Below are positions 1-7,504 of a stretch of 64,000 nt of DNA, one piece after another. The notes beneath the pieces are model-generated. The model made no database searches, was not told the DNA's origin, and saw nothing but the letters and a program-made list of their open reading frames with translations. Every line of letters begins with the position of its first letter. Position 1 is the first letter of the stretch. Position numbers and translations under genes: made by a program. Source of the stretch: Sphingopyxis sp. FD7 (GTDB lineage: Bacteria > Pseudomonadota > Alphaproteobacteria > Sphingomonadales > Sphingomonadaceae); NCBI RefSeq assembly GCF_003609835.1, contig NZ_AP017898.1:1488001-1552000 (forward strand), written 5' to 3'.

Positions 1-360
1 ATTGTTGAGCCAGTCGAGCGCCGGATGACTGAGACACCCGATGCAGGCAAGCGCGAGCAGCCAGCCGCGATGGACCGGAAGGCGATCGACCGGTCGATTG
101 CCACGCCGTTCCTGCCAGCGGTCGAAGGCAATCATCAGCACCCAGAGGATGAGCGGCAGCACCAGCATGGCAACCGGCCCATGGGTGATCCCACGCCGAA
201 AGCCCAGATGCTGCACCCCATCGAGCCAGAACAGGCAGGCCGCGTCGATGTCCGGCAGGTTCGCCGCCACAACCAGCGTCGGAATCGCCAGCCCTGTCTT
301 CTTCTTGAGCCCCATCTGTCCCAGCAATGCGCCGACAAGGCTGTGTGTCAAATTATCCAT
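1..360 (-). CDS. DUF457/YdjM-like membrane metal-dependent hydrolase (3' end outside window)
   Basis: The reading frame starts at the ATG at 360 and is still open at the left edge, so only the first 120 residues are seen. The N-terminus MDNLTHSLVGALLG, followed by AANLPDIDA, HGPVAMLVLPL and SHPALDWLNN, is the typical pattern of the DUF457 (YdjM, LexA-regulated in E. coli) family. Family knowledge: integral membrane proteins with a conserved N-terminal His and HG/SH-x-x-x-D motifs that probably bind metal; the substrate is unknown. Visible hydrophobic stretches cover residues 25-40 and 60-80. It is separated by 68 bp from the next minus-strand gene (Yip1-like), with which it may share a transcript. 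The family call is fairly safe; the enzymatic activity is only inferred from the family name. Confidence 0.8.
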   Translation of the reverse strand, partial: MDNLTHSLVGALLGQMGLKKKTGLAIPTLVVAANLPDIDAACLFWLDGVQHLGFRRGITHGPVAMLVLPLILWVLMIAFDRWQERRGNRPVDRLPVHRGWLLALACIGCLSHPALDWLNN

Positions 361-427
361 AGGCCCCGTCGCTCGCTGCGCCATCCTCCGATCGACGGCC
401 GCCCCCAACGGAGGACGACCGCCCGGA

Positions 428-1054
428 TCATAGCTGCGTGCCGAGCAGCGACGGCGCGGTAATGGAGGAGACCACGGCGCCGATGATGAGGAACAGCACG
501 ACCGCAACGATCACAACAATGGCCGCGTAAGCCGCTGCCTTGTCCTGCGGCACCTTCATCAGCACGGGCAGGCCGAGATAGAGGATATAGAGGCCATAGA
601 GCGCGAACAGCAGCCCGATCAGGCCGAGCATCGGGATCAGCCCGAAAACGCCGCCAACCCACGCCGCGGTGCCCGAATAGGCGGCAACCTTCAGCGCCTG
701 GATCTGGTCCTTTTGACCGCCGAAACTGGGCGCCAACCCGTCGATGACGAGCGCCAGGACAAAGACGGTCGCCAGGGTCAGCCCATAAGACAGAATCGCG
801 GAGGTCAGCGCGGCGCCGATTGGCGGATGCCAGGTCACGCCAAGCGCCGGGAACCCGATGAGCTGGCCGCCGATCAGCGAGGCGAACGGCCCGATCGCCG
901 CCAGGACGACGACATAGGGGACATAGATCGACTTCGTCGTCGCCGGTTCGGCGGCGATCACCGGCCACGCTTCTTTGGGTTTGAGCAATATGTCCCTGGC
1001 GCGCCGGACGATGCCCGCGGCGGGGCCGGAACCATTGGGTGATAAATCAGCCAT
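428..1054 (-). CDS. Yip1 domain membrane protein
   Basis: A protein of 208 residues starting MADLSPNGSG (ATG at 1054; a second ATG one codon earlier is possible). After a polar N-terminus containing RARDILLKPKEAWPVIAAEP, the classic opening of bacterial Yip1 proteins, come about five hydrophobic segments. The sequence GLIPMLGLIGLLFALYGLYI resembles the second half of the Yip1 membrane core. Function in bacteria is unknown; the location is the inner membrane. It is transcribed divergently from hspQ (gap about 180 bp, which must hold both promoters). Nothing odd is seen in length or frame. Confidence 0.85.
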   Translation of the reverse strand: MADLSPNGSGPAAGIVRRARDILLKPKEAWPVIAAEPATTKSIYVPYVVVLAAIGPFASLIGGQLIGFPALGVTWHPPIGAALTSAILSYGLTLATVFVLALVIDGLAPSFGGQKDQIQALKVAAYSGTAAWVGGVFGLIPMLGLIGLLFALYGLYILYLGLPVLMKVPQDKAAAYAAIVVIVAVVLFLIIGAVVSSITAPSLLGTQL

Positions 1055-1233
1055 CATGCGTCTCCCCTGCTAGGATGCGGCCCGCAACCCGATCGGGACA
1101 TGCAGAGGCCACGGGAATGTTTAGCCCCGATGACCAGCGCATCCGTAACCCCGATCACAACCGATTCGGCAAACCGCGGCACCCGGGAATGTAACGCACT
1201 TGAAACAGTCGTAAACCGCCATAGATTGAAGGC

Positions 1234-1608
1234 ATGATGCCCGAATCCGCCCCCGAAACCCCGAACAGACCCGTGGCGCCGCTGGTCGGTCGCGCGCGCT
1301 TTGCCCCTGGCGACATCGTGCGCCACCGCATGTTCGACTTTCGCGGCGTCGTGTTCGACATTGACCCGGTCTTTGCGAACAGCGACGAATGGTATGAAGC
1401 GATCCCCGAGGAAATCCGACCGGCAAAGGAGCAGCCCTATTACCATCTGCTCGCCGAAAATGGCGATTCATCCTATATCGCCTATGTCAGCCAGCAGAAT
1501 CTGGTCGCCGATGGCGACGGCGGCCCGATCGACCATCCGCAGATCGAAACGATGTTCGACGGGCTGGAGCAGGGCCGTTACCGCGTCCGCGCAATCCACC
1601 GTCACTAG
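1234..1608 (+). CDS. hspQ: Heat shock protein HspQ / hemimethylated-DNA-binding YccV-like
   Basis: 124 residues. After a variable 20-residue N-terminus, RARFAPGDIVRHRMFDFRGVVFDIDP and WYEAIP are the signature of the YccV/HspQ beta-barrel fold, and QPYYHLLAE followed by YIAYVSQQNL completes it. In E. coli HspQ is a heat-induced specificity factor for the Lon protease; the older label is hemimethylated oriC DNA-binding protein. Which role holds in alphaproteobacteria is not known from sequence. It is a single gene, divergent from Yip1 and convergent with the ABC-2 permease; a long palindromic repeat separates it from the latter. Adjacent ATG codons at 1234 and 1237 make the start uncertain by one residue. 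Confidence 0.92.
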   Translation: MMPESAPETPNRPVAPLVGRARFAPGDIVRHRMFDFRGVVFDIDPVFANSDEWYEAIPEEIRPAKEQPYYHLLAENGDSSYIAYVSQQNLVADGDGGPIDHPQIETMFDGLEQGRYRVRAIHRH

Positions 1609-1614
1609 ATTTTA

Positions 1615-1786
1615 GACCCTGTTTCCGTGAGATTGAAGCGCGGGACGGAGCAGATTTTGCCGCGCGGCGAGGCGCGACGAGGGAGCGATGGTTATCCATC
1701 GTGACCGACGAGCAACGACGTCCTCGCGGCAAATCGGCCTGCCGCCGCAGGCGGTCGTCCCTTCAATCTCACGGAAACGGGGTCTA
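1615..1786. repeat. About 170 bp imperfect palindrome between convergent genes
   Basis: The outer arms (1615-1638 and 1761-1784) form a 24 bp inverted repeat with one mismatch (core TTTCCGTGAGATTGAAG). Inside lie further complementary blocks (GGGACG/CGTCCC, TTTGCCGCG/CGCGGCAAA) and a central GATGG-TTAT-CCATC hairpin. It lies exactly between the stop codons of hspQ and the ABC permease. It may act as a bidirectional terminator, or be a dispersed miniature element; only a genome-wide search can tell. Confidence 0.75.
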
Positions 1787-1827
1787 GCGACATTCGACCC
1801 CGGTAGAGAGCGCGGGAGCGCGGCGCA

Positions 1828-2700
1828 TCAGGCCTTGAGCTTCCAGCCCGAGGCCAGCAGGCGATAGGTCACAAATCCCAACACGACATTGACCGCGACG
1901 AGCACCAGCGCCGCGGTCGGCACGGGATTGGCGATTGTCGCATCGACCGTTCCGATAAAGCCGTAACGAAAGCCCATGATCGCATAATAGACGGGGTTGG
2001 CGTGGGCGATCCCCTGAAACCAGGGCGCGAGCAGGTCCACCGAGTAGAAAGTGCCCGACAACAGCGCCAGCGGGGTCACGACGAAATTGGTCACCGCCGC
2101 GGCATGATCGAACTTTTCGGCCCAGACCGACGTGATGAGTCCGAGGAAACCCAGCATCATCGCCCCCAGTATGCCAAAGACCGCGACCGCCCACAGATGA
2201 TCGGCTCCGACATCGACGCCGGGCCAGAACAGCATCGCGATCCAGAGTACGAAACCGACGAGGATCGCGCGCGTGATCGCGGCGCCGACCAGCGCGATAA
2301 CCAGCTCGCCGACCGCGAGCGGCGGCATCAGATAGTCGACGATCGTTCCCTGGATCTTGCCCACGAGCAGCGAAAAGCTGGAATTGGCGAAGCTGTTCTG
2401 CAGCATCGCCATCATGATGAGCCCGGGCGCGATGAAATCGGCGAAGGGGACGCCGATGACGGTGCGCCCGGCCCCGCCAAGCGCCACGGTAAAAATGACA
2501 AGGAAAAGGAGCGTCGTGATCGCGGGCGCCCAGATTGTTTGCAGCTGGACCTTGAAAAAGCGCCGCACCTCCTTGACATATAGCGCCCGCATGGCCGGCA
2601 CGTTGAGCGCGCGGATGTGCGGGACGCCGGGTTCGGCAAAAGCCGGACCTGAGCGGATATTTGCTGAGTCGGGGTTCGAATTTTGGGGCTGGCCGTTCAT
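1828..2700 (-). CDS. ABC-2 type transporter permease
   Basis: 290 residues from the ATG at 2700 (MNGQPQNSNP). The open frame extends further upstream but would overlap the start of gcrA, so the shorter form is preferred. About six membrane segments are visible. The opening ALYVKEVRRFFKV, then TIWAPAITTLLFLVIF, FIAPGLIMMAMLQNSFANSS and the central GTIVDYLMPPL, are typical of the ABC-2 permease fold (YadH/NodJ-like). It would form the membrane half of an exporter. No ATP-binding partner gene lies next to it in the window, so the substrate and partner are unknown. It is divergent from gcrA and convergent with hspQ. Confidence 0.88.
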   Translation of the reverse strand: MNGQPQNSNPDSANIRSGPAFAEPGVPHIRALNVPAMRALYVKEVRRFFKVQLQTIWAPAITTLLFLVIFTVALGGAGRTVIGVPFADFIAPGLIMMAMLQNSFANSSFSLLVGKIQGTIVDYLMPPLAVGELVIALVGAAITRAILVGFVLWIAMLFWPGVDVGADHLWAVAVFGILGAMMLGFLGLITSVWAEKFDHAAAVTNFVVTPLALLSGTFYSVDLLAPWFQGIAHANPVYYAIMGFRYGFIGTVDATIANPVPTAALVLVAVNVVLGFVTYRLLASGWKLKA

Positions 2701-2818
2701 GGCGTTCTCGCCTATCGCCTCCCCGATCTTACCGCAAGCTGGGCCGTCGCGACCTCGATCCCGAAAGGATCGCAATACGGACGCTGTGGCCCGCGGCGGG
2801 CAATGATGAGGAATGAAT

Positions 2819-3508
2819 ATGTCGTGGACCGATGAGCGCATCGAACAGTTGCGCAGCATGTGGGAAAAGGGCCTGACCGCCAGTCAGATCGCCGACGAAC
2901 TCGGCGGCGTCAGCCGCAATGCCGTCATCGGCAAGGCGCACCGACTGGGGCTGAAATCGCGTCCCTCGCCCGTCAAGGCGACCGAAAAGGCCGCAAAGCC
3001 CGCCAAGCCTGCGGCGCCCGCCGCACCGAAGCCCGCACCCGCCGCTGCCACGGTGCGTCCGGCCGCCCCTGCCGCGCCGCGTCCGGCGCCGGTTTCCGCA
3101 CGCCCCGAACCCAGGCCTGCGGCCGAAGCCCCGCGCGAAACGAGCAGCGACGTCGCGCCGAAACCCGATGCGCCGCGCATCGTCTCGATCGGCCCCGGCG
3201 GCTTTATCCGTCAAGGCCCCGGCGACCAGCAGGCGCCGATCCCGCCCGCGCCGCCGCGTCGGCTGGTGCCCGCCAAGCCGAGTCCGGAAATTGCCGACAA
3301 GACGAGCCTGCTCGACCTCAACGATCGCATCTGTCGCTGGCCGATGGGGCATCCGGGCGAGCCTGACTTCCATTTCTGTGGTGAGGCGGTGAACCCCGGC
3401 TTCCCCTATTGCGTCGAGCATTGCGGCCGCGCCTATCAGGCACAGCTGCCGCGCGGCACGCGGCGTCCGCCCCCACCCCCGCCCTTTGGCGGTCCGCGAG
3501 TTCGTTAA
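2819..3508 (+). CDS. gcrA: GcrA cell cycle regulator
   Basis: 229 residues from the ATG at 2819. An in-frame ATG two codons earlier exists, but GAGGA at 2808-2812 is better spaced for 2819, and family members begin MSWTDER. The N-terminus MSWTDERIEQLRSMWEKG, followed by SQIADELGGVSRNAVIGKAHRLGL, is the DNA-binding helix-turn-helix of GcrA. Residues about 55-140 form an Ala/Pro/Lys-rich linker; the C-terminus has CRWPMGHPG, FHFCGE and YCVEHCGRAYQ, which bind the RNA polymerase sigma-70 complex in Caulobacter. Family knowledge: GcrA acts with CcrM methylation (GANTC) to activate cell-cycle genes. It is followed 9 bp later by a thioesterase gene. Confidence 0.96.
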   Translation: MSWTDERIEQLRSMWEKGLTASQIADELGGVSRNAVIGKAHRLGLKSRPSPVKATEKAAKPAKPAAPAAPKPAPAAATVRPAAPAAPRPAPVSARPEPRPAAEAPRETSSDVAPKPDAPRIVSIGPGGFIRQGPGDQQAPIPPAPPRRLVPAKPSPEIADKTSLLDLNDRICRWPMGHPGEPDFHFCGEAVNPGFPYCVEHCGRAYQAQLPRGTRRPPPPPPFGGPRVR

Positions 3509-3517
3509 GCGCGCCCG

Positions 3518-3913
3518 GTGAGGCCGTTCGGCCAGGATTTTGAGTTCGCGCGCGCGCTCGGCCTGCAAATGGTCGCGCGCGGCGGCGGATGCTGCACAAT
3601 GGCGATCGACATCGAGCGTGAGCGGCATTTCAATCCGCAAGGTGTCGCGCACGGCGGCGTCGCCTATTCGCTCGCCGACACCGCGATGGGCGGGGCGCTG
3701 TTCAGCACGCTCGACGAGGGGCTCTGGTGCGCGACGCTGGAGATCAAGTTCAACTATCACGTCGGTGTGCGCGAAGGCCGCCTGATTTGCGAGGCCAGCG
3801 TGCTCCACAAGGGCAAGCGCGTGGCCAATATCGACGCCCGTTTGTTCCAGCACGACCGGCTCGTCGCGAGCGCCAACGGCAATTTCGCCATTTTCCCGGC
3901 GCCGAAGAATTAG
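3518..3913 (+). CDS. PaaI-like hotdog thioesterase
   Basis: 131 residues with a GTG start at 3518, nine bases after the gcrA stop, so probably cotranscribed. The hotdog core is clear: HFNPQGVAHGGVAYSLADTA (the HGG motif and helix of the PaaI/4HBT family), then LEIKFNYHVGVREG and the final strand NGNFAIFP. It would hydrolyse an acyl-CoA, such as a phenylacetyl- or other aryl/short-chain CoA; the substrate cannot be read from sequence. Length is normal for the family. No other phenylacetate genes are nearby. Confidence 0.88.
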   Translation: MRPFGQDFEFARALGLQMVARGGGCCTMAIDIERERHFNPQGVAHGGVAYSLADTAMGGALFSTLDEGLWCATLEIKFNYHVGVREGRLICEASVLHKGKRVANIDARLFQHDRLVASANGNFAIFPAPKN

Positions 3914-3930
3914 CCCAACCTCTTTGACCC

Positions 3931-3956
3931 GTCATCCCGGCGAAGGCCGGGACGAC
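3931..3956. repeat. Short REP-like palindrome
   Basis: GTCATCCCGGC-GAA-GGCCGGGACGAC forms a stem with a 3-4 base loop directly after the thioesterase stop codon. This GTCATCCCGGCGAAGGCCGG type recurs widely in alphaproteobacterial intergenic DNA (general knowledge) and may end transcription of gcrA and the thioesterase gene. Confidence 0.7.
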
Positions 3957-3963
3957 GACCTGG

Positions 3964-4102
3964 GGCCGATCGACATTCAGCTCTGGCGGTCTGCAAATGG
4001 CGGCCTTCCGCGCTTCCGCTGCTCACGTGCAAAAGCACGCTGCGCTCCGGATCACGGAAAACCAGCATTTTTGACTCGCCAGCTTCTGAATGTCGATCGG
4101 TC
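3964..4102. repeat. 139 bp inverted-repeat element
   Basis: Arms of 17 bp (3964-3980 and 4086-4102, one mismatch; core CCGATCGACATTCAG) enclose about 105 bp with internal complementary blocks, including GTGCAAAAGCAC. No reading frame of its own. It abuts the end of the IS481 remnant, and the transposase frame reads through into it. It looks like a miniature dispersed repeat. Confidence 0.6.
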
Positions 4103-4107
4103 CGAGG

Positions 4108-4633
4108 TCTTTGGTCCCGGTGTTTGATGGTGCGGGTTTGAGGTAAATCGTTCGGGTTCATTTGCCCAGCATTTGCAGATGTATTCGTAGGGAGTGAGGC
4201 CGCGGAGCGTCTTGAGGCGCCGGCCGTAGTTATAGGCATCGATGAAGTCGTGGAGGTGCGCAGTCAGTTGGGCATGGCTGTCATAATGGTATCGTTTGAC
4301 GGTCGCTTCCTTGATCGTCCGGTTCATCCTTTCGACCCCCGCCTTCGCGGGGGCAGGCTCTGGCCGTTGGTCCAGGGATGCTTCACTTTGGTCAGCCGGT
4401 GCTCGATGCCATGCTCGTCGCAAACGCGATCGAAGATGTGGTGGAAGGCATATTTGTGGTGCGCCATGTTGGTGAACTGGATGCCGTTGTCGGTCAGCAC
4501 GGTGTGGATCGCATAGGGGACCGCTTCGATCAGGTTCCGCAGGAACTGGGCAGCAATCATCTTGTCGGCTTGCTGCTGCAGCTCGACGAAGGCGAACTTG
4601 CTCGTCCGGTCGATCGCCACGAACAGGCGCAGC
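4108..4633 (-). mobile_element. IS481-family element, 3' remnant with broken transposase
   Basis: The left end carries the terminal repeat TTTGGTCCCGGTGTTTGATGG, matching the end of the other IS481 remnant at 23938. On the minus strand the C-terminal transposase half is readable: LRLFVAIDRTSKFAFVELQ, VLTDNGIQFT and KHPWTNGQ in one frame, then VERMNRTIKEATVKRYHYD, YNYGRRLKTLRGLTPYEYI and ANEPERF in another. The frame change is caused by a 23 bp palindromic insert between NGQ and VERMN. The N-terminal half is missing: it stops exactly at the IS3 terminal repeat at 4634. The element is inactive. Confidence 0.88.
4337..4359. repeat. 23 bp palindromic insert inside the IS481 transposase gene
   Basis: Between the codons for NGQ and VERMN, which are contiguous in intact relatives, lie 23 extra bases. 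They contain CCCCGCCTTCGCGGGG, a GC-rich hairpin of the kind seen in REP units. Because 23 is not a multiple of three it shifts the frame. The exact edges are uncertain by a base or two. Confidence 0.7.
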
Positions 4634-4664
4634 TGATCTTCCCCCGGTTGCGCGGACACCAGGG

Positions 4665-5546
4665 TTAGCCCGTCATGCGTTGCTCGGCCTGTTCGGGGGT
4701 GAGATACCCGAGGGCCGAGTGCATGCGGTTCCGATTATAATAGCCTTCGATATATCCGAACAGAGCCTGCCGGGCTTCGAGATGCGTTGCCCAGCGGCAT
4801 TGATGGACCAGTTCGACCTTCAGCGTATGGAAGAAGCTCTCCATCGGCGCGTTGTCGTAACAGTTCCCAGTGCGGCTCATCGACGCGGTCGCGCCGATCG
4901 CAGTGAGTTGATCGACATAAGCCCCGGCGGCATATTGCGATCCGCGATCGGAGTGATGCACGAGTCCGCGTAGCGGTCGCTGCCGTTGGGCGGCCATCAT
5001 CAACGCAGCGAGCGTCAGTTCGGTGCGCATGTGATCCCGCATCGCCCAGCCCACGATCTTGCGAGTCGCCAGATCGAGCACGGCGGCCAGATACAGCCAG
5101 CCTTCGCCGGTCGGGATATAGCTGATATCGGCCAGCCACACGCGGTTCGGCGCCGTGGCTTCGAAGCGCTGCGCGAGCAGGTTCGGCGCGATCGGCAGGT
5201 AATGGCGGCTGTCGGTCGTCGAGGGCCGAAAGCGGCGACCGGCAAGCGCACGGATGCCGTGGCGGCGCATCAGCCGCTCGACACGACCGCGGCTGCAGCC
5301 GCGCCCTTCCGCGCGCAGCGCGGCATGCATCCGGGGACTGCCGTATCGCCCGGAATGCCGCGCCTGGATCCGACGGATATCGCCGAGCAACACGGTGTTC
5401 GCCGTCGTGCGCATACTCGGCGGCCGATCGCGCCAATCGTAATAGCCGCTGCGCGACACACCGAGCATGCGGCACATGACGCTGACCGGCCAGGTGCCAG
5501 CATGGGCGCGGATGAACTGGAACTTCACCGTGGCATCTCCGCGCAA
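4665..5546 (-). CDS. IS3-family transposase OrfB (DDE integrase domain)
   Basis: 293 residues in the frame following OrfA. It has the HTH_21 region (MCRMLGVSRSGYYDWRDRP), then the rve integrase core with the catalytic acids in WLADISYIPT (first D), HHSDRGSQY (second D) and APMESFFHTLK (E). The C-terminal YIEGYYNRNRMHSALGYLTP is the standard IS3 ending. It is expected to be made as an OrfAB fusion by -1 frameshifting at the A6G run of orfA. All catalytic residues are present, so the copy may be active. Confidence 0.93.
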   Translation of the reverse strand: MRGDATVKFQFIRAHAGTWPVSVMCRMLGVSRSGYYDWRDRPPSMRTTANTVLLGDIRRIQARHSGRYGSPRMHAALRAEGRGCSRGRVERLMRRHGIRALAGRRFRPSTTDSRHYLPIAPNLLAQRFEATAPNRVWLADISYIPTGEGWLYLAAVLDLATRKIVGWAMRDHMRTELTLAALMMAAQRQRPLRGLVHHSDRGSQYAAGAYVDQLTAIGATASMSRTGNCYDNAPMESFFHTLKVELVHQCRWATHLEARQALFGYIEGYYNRNRMHSALGYLTPEQAEQRMTG

Positions 5547-5839
5547 ATGCCGACCGCTTTTTTCAGAATGTCGCGCTCCATGCGCGTGCGATCGAGTTCG
5601 CGGCGCAGCCTGGCAATCTCCGACGCCTGATCCGCCGGCGACGCCATCGGCGATGATAGCGGCTTCGCCGCAGGCACTGTCCCCTTGATCTCCAGTGCCC
5701 GCTGCCAGCGCCTCAACATCGTCGGCATGATCCCCAGCTCACGCGCAACGTCGGTCTGCATCCGACCGCTCGTCTCCCACAGCGTCACAGCCTCGCGCTT
5801 GAACTCGTCTGTGAAATATCGCTTCCCAACCTTCGCCAT
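5525..5839 (-). CDS. IS3-family transposase OrfA (helix-turn-helix)
   Basis: 104 residues. The N-terminal helix-turn-helix KRYFTDEFKREAVTLW, followed by VARELGIMPTMLRRW, binds the terminal repeats. The C-terminal leucine-zipper-like segment EIARLRRELDRTRMERDILKKAV ends at the slippery AAAAAAG used for frameshifting into OrfB. It overlaps OrfB by 22 bp. Confidence 0.92.
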   Translation of the reverse strand: MAKVGKRYFTDEFKREAVTLWETSGRMQTDVARELGIMPTMLRRWQRALEIKGTVPAAKPLSSPMASPADQASEIARLRRELDRTRMERDILKKAVGICAEMPR

Positions 5840-5900
5840 CTTACACCTCCTCGCTCCAATGAGCCGTTCATCGGTGTCCGCGCAACCGGGGGAAGATCAA

Positions 5901-6477
5901 ACCGCTTCCGGCGCTGGGCCGAGCGCGGTGTGTGGGAACGGATCTTCGTCCAGCTCGCCGGGGTCGAAGGCGTGCCGGACAAGCTCTTCATCGACAGTAG
6001 CCGCATCAAGGTCCACCGCACCGCCGGAGGCGCAAAAGGGGGGGCCTTGGCTCATGGTATCGGCATCGCCAAAGGCGGCAGGAATACCAAGCTCCACGCC
6101 GTCTGCGACGAGAAGGGCCGCCCCACGTCCTCCTGCTGACACCCGGCAATACGCACGATGCCAAGGTCGCCACGCTGGCGATCAATGCCGTGCCACCGTC
6201 AGAATATCTGGTTGCCGACAAGGGCTACGACAGCAACGCCTTACGCGCCTGGCTGATCGAGCGCGGCACCACGCCGGCCATCCCCGCCAGGTCCAATCGC
6301 AAGGCGCGCATTGAACACGACCGGAAAATCGCCAGCGCAATGACGTCGAGCGCATGTTCTGCCGCTTCAAGGACTGGAGGCGCCTCGCCACACGCTTCTA
6401 CCGCAACATCAAGACCTTCATGGTCACTATCGCCATCGCCGCCTTCGTCACTTGGTGGCTCCAATGAGTCCAAACCC
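5901..6477 (+). mobile_element. IS5-family element remnant, frameshifted transposase
   Basis: Plus-strand fragments of one transposase are readable in three frames: RFRRWAERGVWERIFVQLAG, KLFIDSSRIKVHRTAGGAKGG and NTKLHAVCDEKGRP; then LLTPGNTHDAKVATLAINA and YLVADKGYDSNALRAW; then NDVERMFCRFKDWRRLATRF and FVTWWLQ. At least two frameshifts lie near 6122 and 6335. The 5' part is missing, cut at the IS3 end. The right end (GGCTCCAATGAGTCC and following bases) looks like the element's terminal repeat and sits only 8 bp from the kdgK stop codon. It is inactive. Confidence 0.85.
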
Positions 6478-6484
6478 AAAGCTC

Positions 6485-7504
6485 CTATCGTACGACATCA
6501 GCAGCTTTCAACGATGCCCGTTCGAGCGCTCCACGCGAGAAAGGCGCGAGATCGCCGCGCAGCCCATGTTTGAGCGCCGAGAGCGAAAGACCGTGCGCAG
6601 CCACGTCGACCAAGGCGAGACCTTGCCACAGTCCATCAAGGATACCCGCCGCAAAGGCGTCCCCGGTGCCGACGCGATCGACGATCGGCGCAATTACGGC
6701 GTCGGCGGTTGCGGCCCACGCTTCGCGCGTGTCGATACGCGCAACGATACAATGCTCATCAGCGCCCACGACATGCCGCGCCGTCGATGCGACGTGGGTG
6801 AGCGCCGGAAAACGGTCGAGCAAAGCCAGCGCGGCCGCGCGTCGCCGATCCTCGCCATCGCCCGAAAATTCCTGCCCCAGGAGCAGCGAGGCGTCGCGGT
6901 GATTGCCGAAGAGCAGCGTCGCCTGCTCGACAATCGGGCGCAGGATCGCGGCGGGGTCGTCGTGCCAGCGCTCCCACAAACGGCCGCGCCAGTTGCCGTC
7001 GAACGACACGCCGATTCCGCGCGCACGCGCTGCGCGGGCGGCGGCAAAGGCCGATTCGGCCGCGGCCGCGCCAAGCGCGGGTGTCACTCCCGAAAGGTGC
7101 AGCCAGTCGGCGCCGCCGAGCAATGCATCCCAGTCCCACTCGGTCGGCGCAGCGCGTGCAAAGGCCGAATCGGCGCGGTCGTAAACGACTTCGGCCGCGC
7201 GCATCGGACCACCGGCAATGTGGTAATAGAGGCCCATCCGTCCGCCGCGGCGCAAGATCGCACCGATATCGACCCCGTGCCGCCGCAATTCGGCGATGGG
7301 GGCGTCGCCGATCGTGCCCGAAGGCACGGCGCTGACCATGCGGCTGCGATGGCCGAGCGCCGCAAGCGCGACGGCCACATTCGCCTCCGCGCCCCCCACC
7401 CAGGCGTCGAAGCGCGGCGATTGTAGCGGCATTTCCCCGGCGGGGACGGAGAGACGCATGACGATTTCGCCAAAGCAGAGAATGGTGCGGGATTGAAGCG
7501 TCAT
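6485..7504 (-). CDS. kdgK: 2-dehydro-3-deoxygluconokinase (PfkB family)
   Basis: 339 residues starting MTLQSRTILCFGEIVMRLS. PfkB features: FGEIVMRL at the start, WVGGAEANVAVALAALG (first PfkB signature), LSGVTPALG, FDGNWR, LFGNHRD, and the C-terminal DRVGTGDAFAAGILDGL with the anion-hole GTGD and catalytic Asp. Similarity is greatest to KDG kinases, which turn 2-keto-3-deoxygluconate into KDPG. Its start codon overlaps the hydratase stop (TGATG), so the two are translationally coupled. Placement at the end of the alginate operon fits the pathway after DEH reduction. The IS5 remnant ends 8 bp beyond its stop, so downstream genes of the operon (an aldolase, for example) could have been lost there. 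Confidence 0.85.
   Translation of the reverse strand: MTLQSRTILCFGEIVMRLSVPAGEMPLQSPRFDAWVGGAEANVAVALAALGHRSRMVSAVPSGTIGDAPIAELRRHGVDIGAILRRGGRMGLYYHIAGGPMRAAEVVYDRADSAFARAAPTEWDWDALLGGADWLHLSGVTPALGAAAAESAFAAARAARARGIGVSFDGNWRGRLWERWHDDPAAILRPIVEQATLLFGNHRDASLLLGQEFSGDGEDRRRAAALALLDRFPALTHVASTARHVVGADEHCIVARIDTREAWAATADAVIAPIVDRVGTGDAFAAGILDGLWQGLALVDVAAHGLSLSALKHGLRGDLAPFSRGALERASLKAADVVR

Larger units (their letters stand above)
4634..5900 (-). mobile_element. Complete IS3-family insertion sequence (IS3 group), 1267 bp
   Basis: Perfect 27 bp terminal inverted repeats lie at 4634-4660 and 5874-5900; they begin TGATCTTCCCCCGG and end CCGGGGGAAGATCA, as usual for the IS3 group. Inside, two overlapping minus-strand frames encode OrfA and OrfB with a slippery A6G run near 5557-5563. 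The flanking triplets (AGC before, AAC after) do not match, and the flanks belong to two unrelated IS remnants, so the present junctions are probably products of recombination or deletion. Confidence 0.92.

Noticed and set aside
2729-3853. 374-codon minus-strand open frame across gcrA and the thioesterase
   Set aside because: Spans two recognised genes on the other strand; composition is that of a frame shadow.
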